64,000 nucleotides of DNA from Promethearchaeia archaeon (GTDB lineage Archaea; Asgardarchaeota; Lokiarchaeia; Sigyniarchaeales; SOKP01): NCBI GenBank assembly GCA_029856145.1, contig JAHQWK010000016.1, forward strand, positions 91,264 through 155,263, written 5' to 3'. This document shows positions 36,218-46,072 of the stretch, piece by piece; the first letter of the stretch is position 1; each line of letters begins with the position of its first letter. The position numbers and the translations under genes were made by a program. The notes under the pieces were generated by a model. The model made no database searches. It was not told where the DNA came from and was given only the letters and a program-made list of their open reading frames with translations.

Positions 36218-37291
36218 CTATATCATAATCATAAATCCCATTATAAAAATTAACAATCCCATGAGAATATCAAAAAAAACACGAAAAATTGTATCTCCTT
36301 TTGTCCCTTCAATTGTATTATCACGTTTAAAATAATTTTTAAGCATATTTAATCCAATTGAAAGCCCTTCTTTTATTTGAGAGTAATACCATACAAACAA
36401 TATACATCCAATAATAAGCAAAGGATAGTATTGAAAAAGACCTACTATTGTAAAATTATTACCTTGAAACATACTCCAAATAGCATGAGCGGAGAAAATA
36501 TTGTTTAGGGCATGAGCAATTATCGCAGGAATTAACCATTTTCTTCTTATTACCAATAAAGAAAGAATAATTCCAATAAAGAATGCTTGTATAAACCAAA
36601 CGATTGGATACCAGAAGGGATATAGGATACTCACTGGATCTAGGAAATAAGCAAAATGACCCAATCCAAAAGAAAGAGCTGATATTATTACTGCTGAGTA
36701 TTTAAAAAAATATGCACTTCCTCTTTTTGTAATTACACCCCTAAAGATAGTTTCCTCAGAGATTGCTACTGAAAACTGAATTACTATTACAGAGATAAGA
36801 AATAGAAAATAATTATCTTCTAGTAGATATAAATCTGTTGTCATGGAAGAAATGGCATATCCTTGATACTCAAGCATCCCTGGCACTAATAAGTATGTAA
36901 AAAAATCAATAGGCAAGAAGACAAGGAAAAAAATCAATATACCATATAAGATTTGATATTTATAGTTCTTTTTAGTCATCTTATATAATTTTAAATGTCC
37001 AATTGCAGCTGAAACATCTTCTTCTATAATTAAGTCTCTTTTTTGAGGTTCAAAAACTAAATTAAAAATAAATAATACAAAAGGTACTCCTATTAATATT
37101 AATATTGCTCTAAATGAATAGAATAATGTACCATAAAAAATAGATGTTTCACCAATAAATAGAGGAATTAAAAAGAATGGGACCATTAATAACCCAAATA
37201 TAATAATAAATACCCAAACTAATTCATATATAAAAAAACGAAATCTCTTAAGAGCAATCTGCTTCTTTCTATTTTGGCCTAATCGTTTCAT
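36218..37291 (-). CDS. CPBP family intramembrane metalloprotease (CAAX protease-like)
   Basis: Integral membrane protein of 357 residues with about eight hydrophobic segments and a basic N-terminus. The abortive-infection/CAAX protease motifs are all present: EETIFRG (about 187-193), GLGHFAYF, and HALNNI. Substrates are unknown. A TM pair before the catalytic core and one after it extend the protein beyond the minimal family length. Confidence 0.85.
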   Translation of the reverse strand: MKRLGQNRKKQIALKRFRFFIYELVWVFIIIFGLLMVPFFLIPLFIGETSIFYGTLFYSFRAILILIGVPFVLFIFNLVFEPQKRDLIIEEDVSAAIGHLKLYKMTKKNYKYQILYGILIFFLVFLPIDFFTYLLVPGMLEYQGYAISSMTTDLYLLEDNYFLFLISVIVIQFSVAISEETIFRGVITKRGSAYFFKYSAVIISALSFGLGHFAYFLDPVSILYPFWYPIVWFIQAFFIGIILSLLVIRRKWLIPAIIAHALNNIFSAHAIWSMFQGNNFTIVGLFQYYPLLIIGCILFVWYYSQIKEGLSIGLNMLKNYFKRDNTIEGTKGDTIFRVFFDILMGLLIFIMGFMIMI

Positions 37292-37354
37292 TGAATATCA
37301 CATATCTGAATTGAATAAAAAATTATTGAATCAAAAAATTATATATTTTATTAT

Positions 37355-38323
37355 TTAATCATTAAAAGATTTTTGTTCTAGTTCATCCGTAGTTAGAATA
37401 CCATTTCTCGCTCCTAATTTTTGGATACAATTTCCAGCTATAATATTGCCAAAAATTACATTTGATTTGAGTTCTTTAAACTTAAAACTAAGATTTCTAA
37501 TAAAACCATATATAAATCCAGCAGAAAAAGCATCTCCTGCTCCTGTTGTATCAACAACTTCAGCTACTTCAATTGGTTTAACTAATTCAGATTTTTCTGA
37601 ATTTAACACCATAGCTCCTTCTTTTCCCATTGTAATTATAATTATTTTAATCCCTAATTTAAAAATATTTTTTGTTTTTTCTTCAATTACTTGTTTACTT
37701 AATTCAACATCGCCTAAATGAAGGAGTAATCGAAATTCCCTTTTTGAAAGTATTAAGATATCGATATTAACTAAAAAATCTTTGATATTGTTGAAACCGT
37801 GGGCAATTATTAACATTCCCGGATTTAATATAACCGGAATATTATTTTTTTTTGCCACTTCAGCCGCTCTCTTAAAAGGCTCTAAGTTTTTTAAGCTACT
37901 TAAGAATATTGTCTTTGCTCTTATAATATCTTCAGATTTAATGTCATTAGGTGTAAGAGTATTTGCTGCTCCACTATAAGCGTAAATTCTTCGTTCTCCA
38001 TTTGGCTTTAATGCCACATATGCCAATCCTGTACCATGGTCTTTTGAATATCTAATTAAAGATGTATCGAGTGACACTTCTTTAAATTCATTAATAATTT
38101 TATCTTTAAATTGGTCTTTATACCCTAATTTTCCAATAAATGCTACTTTTAATCCTAATTTTGCGCACGCATAAGCAGTATTTGCAGCAGCTCCTCCAGA
38201 AAATAAATGTAACTCTGGCACAAACACTTCATCATCGTCTAAAGGCTCTCGATCGACTTTAGCAACCATATCAACAAGAGCAGCTCCAATACAAATTACA
38301 TCAAAAAATTTTGCCATGGGCAT
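37355..38323 (-). CDS. PfkB-family carbohydrate/nucleoside kinase
   Basis: Ribokinase-type kinase (322 residues). Seen: the N-terminal GAALVDMVAKV, the LFSGGAAANTAYACAKLG motif, NPGML, IITMGKEGA and the anion-hole/catalytic loop DTTGAGDAFSAGF. It sits six bases after purM in a purB-purM-pfkB order, so a purine nucleoside or ribose substrate is plausible, though inferred from context only. Confidence 0.85.
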   Translation of the reverse strand: MPMAKFFDVICIGAALVDMVAKVDREPLDDDEVFVPELHLFSGGAAANTAYACAKLGLKVAFIGKLGYKDQFKDKIINEFKEVSLDTSLIRYSKDHGTGLAYVALKPNGERRIYAYSGAANTLTPNDIKSEDIIRAKTIFLSSLKNLEPFKRAAEVAKKNNIPVILNPGMLIIAHGFNNIKDFLVNIDILILSKREFRLLLHLGDVELSKQVIEEKTKNIFKLGIKIIIITMGKEGAMVLNSEKSELVKPIEVAEVVDTTGAGDAFSAGFIYGFIRNLSFKFKELKSNVIFGNIIAGNCIQKLGARNGILTTDELEQKSFND

Positions 38324-38329
38324 ACTATC

Positions 38330-39511
38330 CTAATCATAAATGAAAGATCCAAATTCAGAATTTATTTCTAATGAATTCTTTTCTTTTAAAGGAGATTTCT
38401 CACAGTATCCAATTATCTTGGAATCAATTTCATATTTTTTTACGATTTTCATTATATCTGAAGCTATAGATTCATTACATAAGATTTCCATTCTGTGTCC
38501 CATATTAAAAACACTAAACATCTCTTTCCATTGAGTTTCAGATGATCTTTGAATTAATTCAAATATTTTTGGAATTCGGAATAGGTTATTTTTAACATAA
38601 TTTATCCCCTTTCCAAATTTTATAATTTTTGTTTGACCTCCACCTGTATTATGTATGATTCCGTCAATATCATTTCTATATTTTTCAACAACGTCTTTTA
38701 TAATTGGAGCATAAGTTCTTGTTGGGGATAATAAAGCTCTTCCTATAGTTAAATTAAGTTCATTAATTTTATCTGTTAATTTGTATTTACCAAAGAAAAC
38801 AAATTTCTCATCAAGATTTTGATCATAACATTCTGGATATTTTTTGTAATATTCGTGTGAAAGTAGGCCATGCCTAGCTAAAGTTAACCCATTACTTCCA
38901 ATTCCACTGTTATATTCATCTTCAAAAGATGCTTTACCATAACTAGCCAAACCAATTATAACATCATCAGTTTTGATATTACTTGCATCAATCACATCTT
39001 TTTTTTTTATAGAAGTGAAAGCAGAAGCATCAACTACAAGAGTTTTCACGATATCTCCAATATCAGCAGTTTCCCCCCCACACATCTTTACATGTAAGCC
39101 TAGAGAAGTTAACTTTTCACTATAATCATAATATTCTTTAATTATCGTTCCTACAACATCTCCCTTTACATATTGACGATTTCTTCCTAAATTATTTGAA
39201 AAGAAAATATTCCCTGTTGCCCCCACACATAAAATATCATCGAGATTCATTACCATAGCATCCCTAACTATGCCTTTAAAAACTGAAATATCCCCCGTTT
39301 CTTTATAATACATATATGCTAAGCTAGCTTTTGTACCAGCTCCGTCAGCATGAAAAATAGAACAGTAATCTTTTCTATCATCAATATCTTCTATAATTTT
39401 ACAAAAAGCTCCCGGAAATAAACCTTTATCAATTGAATTTAGAGCTTTGTGAACATCTTCCTTCTTTGATGAAACACCTAAAGTGCTATATAAATTGTTA
39501 TTTCCTGTCAT
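38330..39511 (-). CDS. purM: PurM-type AIR synthetase (phosphoribosylformylglycinamidine cyclo-ligase)
   Basis: ATP-dependent enzyme that closes the imidazole ring in purine synthesis. PurM-family motifs: HADGAGTKASLAY, MNLDDILCVGAT, CGGETADIGD and SPTRTYAP. It is longer than bacterial PurM (393 versus about 345 residues) and divergent in its N-terminal third, but the adjacent purB supports the assignment. It could also be another PurM-superfamily member. Confidence 0.8.
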   Translation of the reverse strand: MTGNNNLYSTLGVSSKKEDVHKALNSIDKGLFPGAFCKIIEDIDDRKDYCSIFHADGAGTKASLAYMYYKETGDISVFKGIVRDAMVMNLDDILCVGATGNIFFSNNLGRNRQYVKGDVVGTIIKEYYDYSEKLTSLGLHVKMCGGETADIGDIVKTLVVDASAFTSIKKKDVIDASNIKTDDVIIGLASYGKASFEDEYNSGIGSNGLTLARHGLLSHEYYKKYPECYDQNLDEKFVFFGKYKLTDKINELNLTIGRALLSPTRTYAPIIKDVVEKYRNDIDGIIHNTGGGQTKIIKFGKGINYVKNNLFRIPKIFELIQRSSETQWKEMFSVFNMGHRMEILCNESIASDIMKIVKKYEIDSKIIGYCEKSPLKEKNSLEINSEFGSFIYD

Positions 39512-39523
39512 CTAAACCAAGGA

Positions 39524-40882
39524 TTAAAAATTATATTTCGCTTTTAGAACTTTTATCAAATTATCTACTTGTTCAACAGCATTACCAATATATTTATGTG
39601 GATCAAAAATATCATTTAATTCTTCTTTTGAGAATTTTTCCTTAATTTCTTTATTTCCAATTAAGATATCACTCATATCTATGTTTTCTTTCCGAGCTTT
39701 AATTGATGCTTGTCTTAAGATTTCATGGCCTTCCTGCCTTCCTATTCCTCTATTTACTAATTGAACCATAACTTTTTCAGTAAGGCAGGCACCTCTAGTA
39801 AGATTAAGATTTTCTTCAATTTTCATTTCGTCAAATTCTAATCCTTTTAAATTTTGGGTTATTTGCTTTATCATATAATCTAGTAATATGAAATTTTCAG
39901 CAAATATTACTCTTTCAGATGCAGAATTTGTAATATCTCTTTCATCCTCCAGGATTATGTTATCCAAAGCAACTAAAACGTTAGATTTTAAAATTCTAGC
40001 TAAACTACAAATCCGTTCTGATTTATGAGGATTTCTTTTATGAGGCATTGTCGAGCTTCCGACTTGTTTTTTCTTAAAAGGCTCAAAGATTTCTGCAATT
40101 TCATTTCTTTGTAAAACTCGGTTTTCTCTAGCTATTTTTGCTAATGTCTGACCAATTAACGTGGTTAAAAAAATAATTTCGGCATGTCGATCTCTCTGAA
40201 TTACTTGATTTGCAATAAGAACAGGACTTAAATCAAGTTTCTTCATTACTTCATTTTGTATTTCTATTCCTTTTTCACCAAAACTTGCCATTGTTCCGAC
40301 AGCACCAGACATTTTACCAAAAGATATTCTATTTTTAATTTCAGAGATTCTTTCTAAATGTCTATTTACTTCATATGCCCATACGCCAAATCTCATCCCA
40401 TAAGTAGTAGGTATTGCATGCTGACCATGAGTCCTTCCTATACAAATTAGGTTTTTTTTTTCTTCTGTGAGAGCTATTAAAATATTTAATAAATCTAATA
40501 GAGAATTATAAAGGTAATTTAGAGCTTCTTTTAATTGTAGAGCAGTAGCAGTATCTTCAATATCGTAACTTGTAGCTCCAAAGTGAACATATTTACCTGC
40601 GTTATTTTCACATTGTTCTGCCAGACTCTTAACCATCGCCATTAAATCATGATGAATTTCTTTATCTATTTCTTTTACTCTTTCTAATTTTACATAATCT
40701 AAATTTGCTTTTCTAGTAATTTCATCTGCCGCTTCTTGTGGAATATTTCCTAATTCTGCATGAACCTGTGCTAATGCTGCTTCAACCTTCAACCAATTTT
40801 CTAATTTACTTTCTTCAGTAAAAAAGTTTGCCATCTCAGTTCGATAACGTGTTTCTATTGGATGAATAAATTTATGATCCAT
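39524..40882 (-). CDS. purB: Adenylosuccinate lyase
   Basis: Catalyses two fumarate-eliminating steps in purine synthesis (SAICAR to AICAR, and adenylosuccinate to AMP). Diagnostic segments are RYRTEMANFF, GATSYDIEDTATA, GRTHGQHAIPTTYG (catalytic His) and the superfamily signature GSSTMPHKRNPHKSE. At 452 residues the length is normal. First gene of a purB-purM-pfkB set with 12- and 6-base gaps. Confidence 0.93.
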   Translation of the reverse strand: MDHKFIHPIETRYRTEMANFFTEESKLENWLKVEAALAQVHAELGNIPQEAADEITRKANLDYVKLERVKEIDKEIHHDLMAMVKSLAEQCENNAGKYVHFGATSYDIEDTATALQLKEALNYLYNSLLDLLNILIALTEEKKNLICIGRTHGQHAIPTTYGMRFGVWAYEVNRHLERISEIKNRISFGKMSGAVGTMASFGEKGIEIQNEVMKKLDLSPVLIANQVIQRDRHAEIIFLTTLIGQTLAKIARENRVLQRNEIAEIFEPFKKKQVGSSTMPHKRNPHKSERICSLARILKSNVLVALDNIILEDERDITNSASERVIFAENFILLDYMIKQITQNLKGLEFDEMKIEENLNLTRGACLTEKVMVQLVNRGIGRQEGHEILRQASIKARKENIDMSDILIGNKEIKEKFSKEELNDIFDPHKYIGNAVEQVDNLIKVLKAKYNF

Positions 40883-41194
40883 ATTTCCTTCTTATTTTTA
40901 TTTAATCTTAATTAAAATAATGAAACATTAAGAAATATATCTTATTTTATTAGAGATAAAATAATTTAATCAAATTCACTAAGACTATACAAATTGAAAA
41001 ATCAAAATGTATAAAGAAATTGCTCTAAATTAAAATTCAGAGCTAAAAGAAATGATTTTTTTCAAATCTCATTACTTTTAGCTTATATTTAACTTAATAG
41101 TTTGTTTAATGGAGTACTTATATTATAAAAGAGAAATTAAAAAATCTTTTGGCGGTTTGAAGTTAAAATATATTTTTTTTTAACAGTTATCTAT
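40883..41194. other. Gene-free region upstream of purB and DUF1922 gene
   Basis: About 310 A/T-rich bases between two divergent genes. Apart from the long inverted repeat at 41041-41083 I see no gene. It must contain the promoter of the purB set and that of the small zinc-ribbon gene. Confidence 0.4.
41041..41083. repeat. 15-base inverted repeat (hairpin)
   Basis: The arms are 41041-41055 (begins AGCTAAAAG) and 41069-41083 (ends CTTTTAGCT). They match at 14 of 15 positions around a 13-base loop. Could be a transcript hairpin, a regulator site or a small element end. Confidence 0.6.
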
Positions 41195-41392
41195 ATGATA
41201 AATGGACAGAAATACTTTTTTTTCAGATGTGTAAATTGCGGAGAATGGTATTATACAAACAGAATTATTAAATCAAAAAAGTGCTGGAAATGTAACCGCT
41301 CCTTTTTATTCAAAAATTCAACGAAATTTTCACAAATTTGCTCAATTAAAGGTGCAATCTCAATTGTTAAGAGGTTAAAGAGTAGAAATTAA
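41195..41392 (+). CDS. DUF1922 family zinc-ribbon protein
   Basis: A 65-residue protein with CVNCGEWYY and KKCWKCNR, a Cys4 zinc ribbon as in the archaeal DUF1922 family. The C-terminal twenty residues are basic (KGAISIVKRLKSR), suggesting nucleic-acid binding. Function unknown. It is the first gene of a plus-strand group leading to tldD. Confidence 0.7.
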   Translation: MINGQKYFFFRCVNCGEWYYTNRIIKSKKCWKCNRSFLFKNSTKFSQICSIKGAISIVKRLKSRN

Positions 41393-41498
41393 TAAAAAAG
41401 AAAGATATTTAAGCTATTCTTCTCTTTTTTGGTTATAAACTGACAATCACTACCATATCATTCATACATTGAAGAAGTAATACCCTCAAACAAGAAAG

Positions 41499-42950
41499 AT
41501 GGAACTTTCAGACGATTTGAAAAAAATTGATGAAAATTTAATTAAACAATTAAATCAGATAGCAAATGATAAAGTAGAATATTGGGACATTAGAGCTGAA
41601 GTAAATAATGGTACTAGTCTAGATTTCACCAATCAAAAAAGTAAGGAAATTTCTTCTTTTGAAATTATTAATTGTGGAATTAGAGCTTTTAAAAATGGTG
41701 GATGGGGTTTTTCTGTACTAAAGGACCTACAAAGAGAATCCATTAAGATAGGATTACAGAAAGCTATGAAATTAGCAAAATTATCTGAATCATTAACTAA
41801 AATCAAATTTAATATTGCTCGAAATGACCCATTGATTGAAGAATATAAGAGTAAAAGCAAAAAAAATTTAGAAGATATCGATATTGACAATAAAATAAAC
41901 CTTGTTAAATATCATGAAGAAAATGCATCAAATTATTCATCATATGTTAAAAATACTCACACCCTCTATATGGATGGACACTCTCAAACCCTATTTTTAA
42001 ATTCTTTTGGAAGCAATATTATTCAAGATTTATCATTAGTGCGATTATTTTGTATGGTTTTTACTAATAAAAACGGAACTACCCAGAGTTCTGTAAATTC
42101 TGTTGCGGGTGTTGGAGGATATGAAATTGTTGAGACTGAGAAAGCTAATAATTTAAGTAAAAAAACTGCTAAAGAAGCAGTAGAACTATTGGATGCAAAA
42201 TCTCCAGTTGGTGGCAAACTAACCGTTATTGCCGACTCTAAATTGACTGGAACAATTATCCATGAAGCATTTGGACATGCGTGTGAAGCAGATCTAGTTT
42301 TAAATAATGAAAGTATCTTAAAAGGGATGATTGGAAATAAAGTTGCCTCGGAGCAAGTCACTATAGTAGATAACCCCTCGATGGGTCAGGCAGAACAATT
42401 TAATTTACCATATGAGTTATTTGGCAGTTATTTTGTAGATGACGAGGGAATTCCTTCACAAAAAACAATAATTATTGAAAATGGTATACTAAAAAATTAT
42501 TTACATAATTTAGAAACCTCTTCAAGAATGGGTGTTCCTCCGAATGGGCATGGAAGGGCATCCGTAAGTTCCGAGAGGCCTCAAGTACGTATGGGATTTA
42601 CCTATATAGAACCAAAAGATTGGAGTTTAGAAGACATAATTGAAGACACAAAAAATGGAATTTTATGTAAGGATTTTCAGTATGGATATACTGATCCAAC
42701 AACTGGTAATTTTCAATTTAAATGCAGATTTTCATATAAAATCAAAGATGGGGAAAAAAAAGAAATAATGAGAGATGTTTCTCTTAGTGGCATGATTCTT
42801 GAAGCTTTAAATGAAATATCCGCAATTGGTAACAGAAAAACATTTAACTATTCTGTGGGAATTTGTGGAAAAGGTGGTCAACGTGTTAGAGTATGTGATG
42901 GAGCCCCCTATATACGAATAGAAGATATAACTGTCGGAGGCTTGAGTTAA
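41499..42950 (+). CDS. tldD: TldD family metalloprotease
   Basis: TldD subunit of the TldD/TldE heterodimeric metallopeptidase, known in bacteria for trimming peptides such as microcin and CcdA. The zinc motif HEAFGHACEAD (about residues 252-262) is a variant of HExxxH. Other family signatures (GGWGFSV, RMGVPPNGHGRASV, GNRKTF, GKGGQRVRVCDGAP) are present. Length of 483 residues is normal. tldE starts immediately after its stop codon. Confidence 0.92.
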   Translation: MELSDDLKKIDENLIKQLNQIANDKVEYWDIRAEVNNGTSLDFTNQKSKEISSFEIINCGIRAFKNGGWGFSVLKDLQRESIKIGLQKAMKLAKLSESLTKIKFNIARNDPLIEEYKSKSKKNLEDIDIDNKINLVKYHEENASNYSSYVKNTHTLYMDGHSQTLFLNSFGSNIIQDLSLVRLFCMVFTNKNGTTQSSVNSVAGVGGYEIVETEKANNLSKKTAKEAVELLDAKSPVGGKLTVIADSKLTGTIIHEAFGHACEADLVLNNESILKGMIGNKVASEQVTIVDNPSMGQAEQFNLPYELFGSYFVDDEGIPSQKTIIIENGILKNYLHNLETSSRMGVPPNGHGRASVSSERPQVRMGFTYIEPKDWSLEDIIEDTKNGILCKDFQYGYTDPTTGNFQFKCRFSYKIKDGEKKEIMRDVSLSGMILEALNEISAIGNRKTFNYSVGICGKGGQRVRVCDGAPYIRIEDITVGGLS

Positions 42951-44324
42951 ATGGAGGATTCAGACATTTATACTATAGCAGATTTCTGTTCGAAATTAAT
43001 CGAAAAAGAAAATTCAGAGATAAAGTGTACAGATATTTACTTTGAAAAAAGTAATTATATCAATATTGAAATTGAAGAAAATTCAATAAAGAATAGTGAA
43101 ACTGGAGAGGATAATGGTGTGTCAATCAGGGTTATCAGTAAAAATGGATCCCTAGGCTTCGCATATTCAAACAAATTGGATAGAATTACTTTAGAGAAAA
43201 TATGTAAAACAGCCATCAAAATGATGAAAGTTGCCACTCCAGATCCCGATTTTAAGAATTTACCCAATTCATTCAAGAACTATCCCGTTGTTAACGGTTT
43301 ATTTGATAAGAATTTAAAATATTTGGAAATAGAAGATTCTATAAATTATGCTGAAGATTTGATTGAAATTTGTAAAGATGATGAGATGGCAATTTCTCAA
43401 TCTGGTAATTTTGCTTCAGGTTACTCTAAAATATTTATTTTTAATTCTAATGGTTTAAGCGTCTCACGAAAAGAAACAAGTTGTATAATATCTTCTAATA
43501 TCATAGTTAAGGATAAAATAAGTAAAGAAACATCTTCCGGTTATGAAAGGCAAATAGAGAGAAGTTTAAGTAAATTAAATGCTATAAATGTCGCAAATTT
43601 AGCTCTCGAAGATGCTAAACAGAATCTCAATAGGAAGAAAATTAAAAACATGAAAGGGCCGGTAATTTTAACTCCAAAAGGTACAATAAGTCTAATTTTA
43701 AGACCGGTTGCTGCCGCAATTAATGCCGATACTTTTCAGTATAAAAGAAGTTTCTTAGTAGATAAAAGAAGTAAGAAAATAGGATCAGATTATTTAAATA
43801 TAGAAGATAATGGATTGATTCATGGTGCAGCTGGTTCTCAGATATTTGATGATGAAGGAGTCCCTTGTAAAAATAAAAAGATCTTAGAAAATGGAAAATT
43901 TCTTAAAAATGGATTATTACATAATAGTTATACGGCGGGAAAAGAAGGAGTTGAAAGTACTGGAAATGCATCACGTGGTTCTTATATTTCAATTCCCTCA
44001 ATCGGGATTACTAATTTTATTATGAAACCAGGAGATTTAACTTTAGAAGAAATATTTAAGGACATTAAAGAAGGAATTATCCTGAATTATACAGGAGATT
44101 CTCCTAATATATCAACTGGTGATTTTTCTGGTTTAATACTACATGGAAATTTGATTCAAAATGGAGAAGTAAAGGAGCCATTGAATGAAACAATGATAGG
44201 CATAAATCTTATGGATTTATTTCAAAATATTGATGCCGTTTCAAAAGAATATAGAGTCTATGGAGCATTTCAAGCACCATGGGTAAGAATAAACTCGGTA
44301 AACATAATTGGAGGAGCAAATTAA
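42951..44324 (+). CDS. tldE: TldE/PmbA family protein
   Basis: Non-catalytic partner of TldD: same fold, no HExxxH motif, 457 residues. Seen are ENGVSIRV-like and GSLGFAYSN segments at the N-terminus, TPKGTISLILRPVAAAINAD where the metal helix would be, then GNASRGSYIS and NISTGDFSGLI. It starts directly at the tldD stop, so the pair is translated together. It overlaps the convergent membrane-protein gene by four bases. Confidence 0.9.
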   Translation: MEDSDIYTIADFCSKLIEKENSEIKCTDIYFEKSNYINIEIEENSIKNSETGEDNGVSIRVISKNGSLGFAYSNKLDRITLEKICKTAIKMMKVATPDPDFKNLPNSFKNYPVVNGLFDKNLKYLEIEDSINYAEDLIEICKDDEMAISQSGNFASGYSKIFIFNSNGLSVSRKETSCIISSNIIVKDKISKETSSGYERQIERSLSKLNAINVANLALEDAKQNLNRKKIKNMKGPVILTPKGTISLILRPVAAAINADTFQYKRSFLVDKRSKKIGSDYLNIEDNGLIHGAAGSQIFDDEGVPCKNKKILENGKFLKNGLLHNSYTAGKEGVESTGNASRGSYISIPSIGITNFIMKPGDLTLEEIFKDIKEGIILNYTGDSPNISTGDFSGLILHGNLIQNGEVKEPLNETMIGINLMDLFQNIDAVSKEYRVYGAFQAPWVRINSVNIIGGAN

Positions 44325-44842
44325 TTAGTTATATTTAGCCATAAGTAAAGTATAAAATAAAATTCTTCAATTTCACTTTTTATTTCCCATAATTCAACAA
44401 TAATCGTCTGATTAGCTCCTGGTTGAGAAAATGAAATATTTAACATTTCAGACATCCAAAATTGTTTATTTAATAATATAGTTTTAGTAGTATTAAAGTA
44501 AGATGTGGCATTAATAGAACCAGAAGAAGTTACAACAGTTTCATTATCACCTTTTAAAACCTCAATTCGAAAGGAAAATTCTCGGTTAAGCTGATTTTCA
44601 ACAGTTACATAAAAAGAAATAGTCTCATTGACAGATGCTTCAGTGGGATAATTTCCTGCTTCTTGATTCTCATTTAAGATACCAAATGTAGCGTAACCAG
44701 GTTCAGGTGTTAAAATGTAATAAATGATAAATCCTGAAACAACAATAATCCCAATAATCAGACAAATTTTAAGCAATTTCTCAAAATGCTTATTGCTGTT
44801 TTTCAAATCTCTTTTTTCATTTTTCTTAGTATTCTCACTCAT
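44321..44842 (-). CDS. DUF1616-like membrane-anchored protein
   Basis: Single transmembrane segment at about residues 26-46 after a basic cytoplasmic N-terminus, then an extracellular beta-rich domain (FGILNENQEAGNYPTEASVNE split around a glycine turn, then FYVTVENQL) with many Asn-x-Ser/Thr sites. The pattern resembles the DUF1616 domain of archaeal surface proteins. I chose the ATG at 44842 because it overlaps the stop of the upstream epimerase gene as ATGAGTGA; an upstream start at 44860 would add six residues. Confidence 0.7.
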   Translation of the reverse strand: MSENTKKNEKRDLKNSNKHFEKLLKICLIIGIIVVSGFIIYYILTPEPGYATFGILNENQEAGNYPTEASVNETISFYVTVENQLNREFSFRIEVLKGDNETVVTSSGSINATSYFNTTKTILLNKQFWMSEMLNISFSQPGANQTIIVELWEIKSEIEEFYFILYLWLNITN

Positions 44843-45896
44843 TATCTTTAAACCAAGCAATAGTTTTCTTTAATCCTTCTTCTAGCGAGGTTGTCGGTTC
44901 CCAATTGAGAATCTTTTTAGCTTTTTCTATAACGGGGCATCTATATACAGGATCATCTATAGGCAACGGTTTAAAAACTATTTTTGAATTCGAATTGGCT
45001 AAATCTTTTAAAATACGAGCTAGTTCTAAAATGGTATATTCTTTGTTATTACCTAAATTAATAACTTCTCCAATAGCCTCATCTTTGTATACCATTTTAA
45101 GAATACCCTCAATCTCATCCACTACGTAAATAAAAGATCTAGTCTGAGATCCATCTCCAAATACGGTTATATCTTCATCATGAAGGGCTTGATGTATAAA
45201 ATTAGGAACAACCCTGCCAAATTCAGGACCATGTCGGATTCTAGGCCCTGAAGTATTAAAAATCCTAACTATTTTCGTTCTCATTTTATGTTGAAGTTCA
45301 TACGCTTTAATAAAAGCCTCTCCAGCTCGTTTAGATTCGTCATAGCAACTTCTAGGGCCGACTGGGTTTACATGTCCAAAATAACTTTCTGGTGTCGGAA
45401 TAGCTTCTTTTGGGGGATTTCCATAAACTTCAGATGTACTTGTATAAAAGAAAATAGCATTGTGGAACTTTGCAATCCCTAAAGAATTTAATGTTCCAAG
45501 TGTATTGCTTCTAAGAATAGATATAGGTTCCTTCTGAAATTCAAATGGAGATGCTCTACTCGCCATATGCATTACAATATCAATTTTATTAATATCTCCT
45601 ATACAAATGCCTAATGGGTGATAACTCATCCCAAAATATATTGGATAAGAGATATCATGATTAATAAAACGAAAGTTTTCTTTCTCCATTAAATGTAATA
45701 TATTTTTAGGTTTCCCCGAAGATAAATTATCTAAACAGATACAGTGTGCACCCTGTTCAACTAATACATCACAAACCCAAGAGCCAAGAAAACCAGCACC
45801 TCCAATTACCAAAATTGTTTTGCCTTCAAAAGAAATATTATCTTTTTTAAACCTTTTAACTATCTCTTGAATATCTTGGTTAATATCATAGTTCAA
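44835..45896 (-). CDS. NAD-dependent sugar epimerase/dehydratase (UDP-glucuronate decarboxylase-like)
   Basis: Short-chain reductase fold enzyme (353 residues) with GGAGFLGSWVCDVL binding NAD, catalytic STSEVYG and YDESKRAGE (Tyr-x3-Lys). The ASRASPFEF, VNPVGPRSCYDE and FGDGSQTRSFIYV segments are those of UDP-glucuronate decarboxylase (UDP-xylose synthase), so that reaction is most likely. It would supply sugars for surface glycans; the next gene in the same transcript is a membrane-anchored surface protein with potential N-glycosylation sites. Confidence 0.82.
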   Translation of the reverse strand: MNYDINQDIQEIVKRFKKDNISFEGKTILVIGGAGFLGSWVCDVLVEQGAHCICLDNLSSGKPKNILHLMEKENFRFINHDISYPIYFGMSYHPLGICIGDINKIDIVMHMASRASPFEFQKEPISILRSNTLGTLNSLGIAKFHNAIFFYTSTSEVYGNPPKEAIPTPESYFGHVNPVGPRSCYDESKRAGEAFIKAYELQHKMRTKIVRIFNTSGPRIRHGPEFGRVVPNFIHQALHDEDITVFGDGSQTRSFIYVVDEIEGILKMVYKDEAIGEVINLGNNKEYTILELARILKDLANSNSKIVFKPLPIDDPVYRCPVIEKAKKILNWEPTTSLEEGLKKTIAWFKDNE

Positions 45897-46072
45897 TTTT
45901 CATAACCTTAGTACGTTTTAATATAGTACTTCTTATTTATTGTGGTAAATAAATTTTTCTTTCTGATATTAACCGCGTTTTAGTATTTAGATTTAATATT
46001 AAATCTGAACTTTTAAAGGTTGAAAATAAAGATATATATCAAAATTATTGGATGATTAAGTAATAAGGATGT

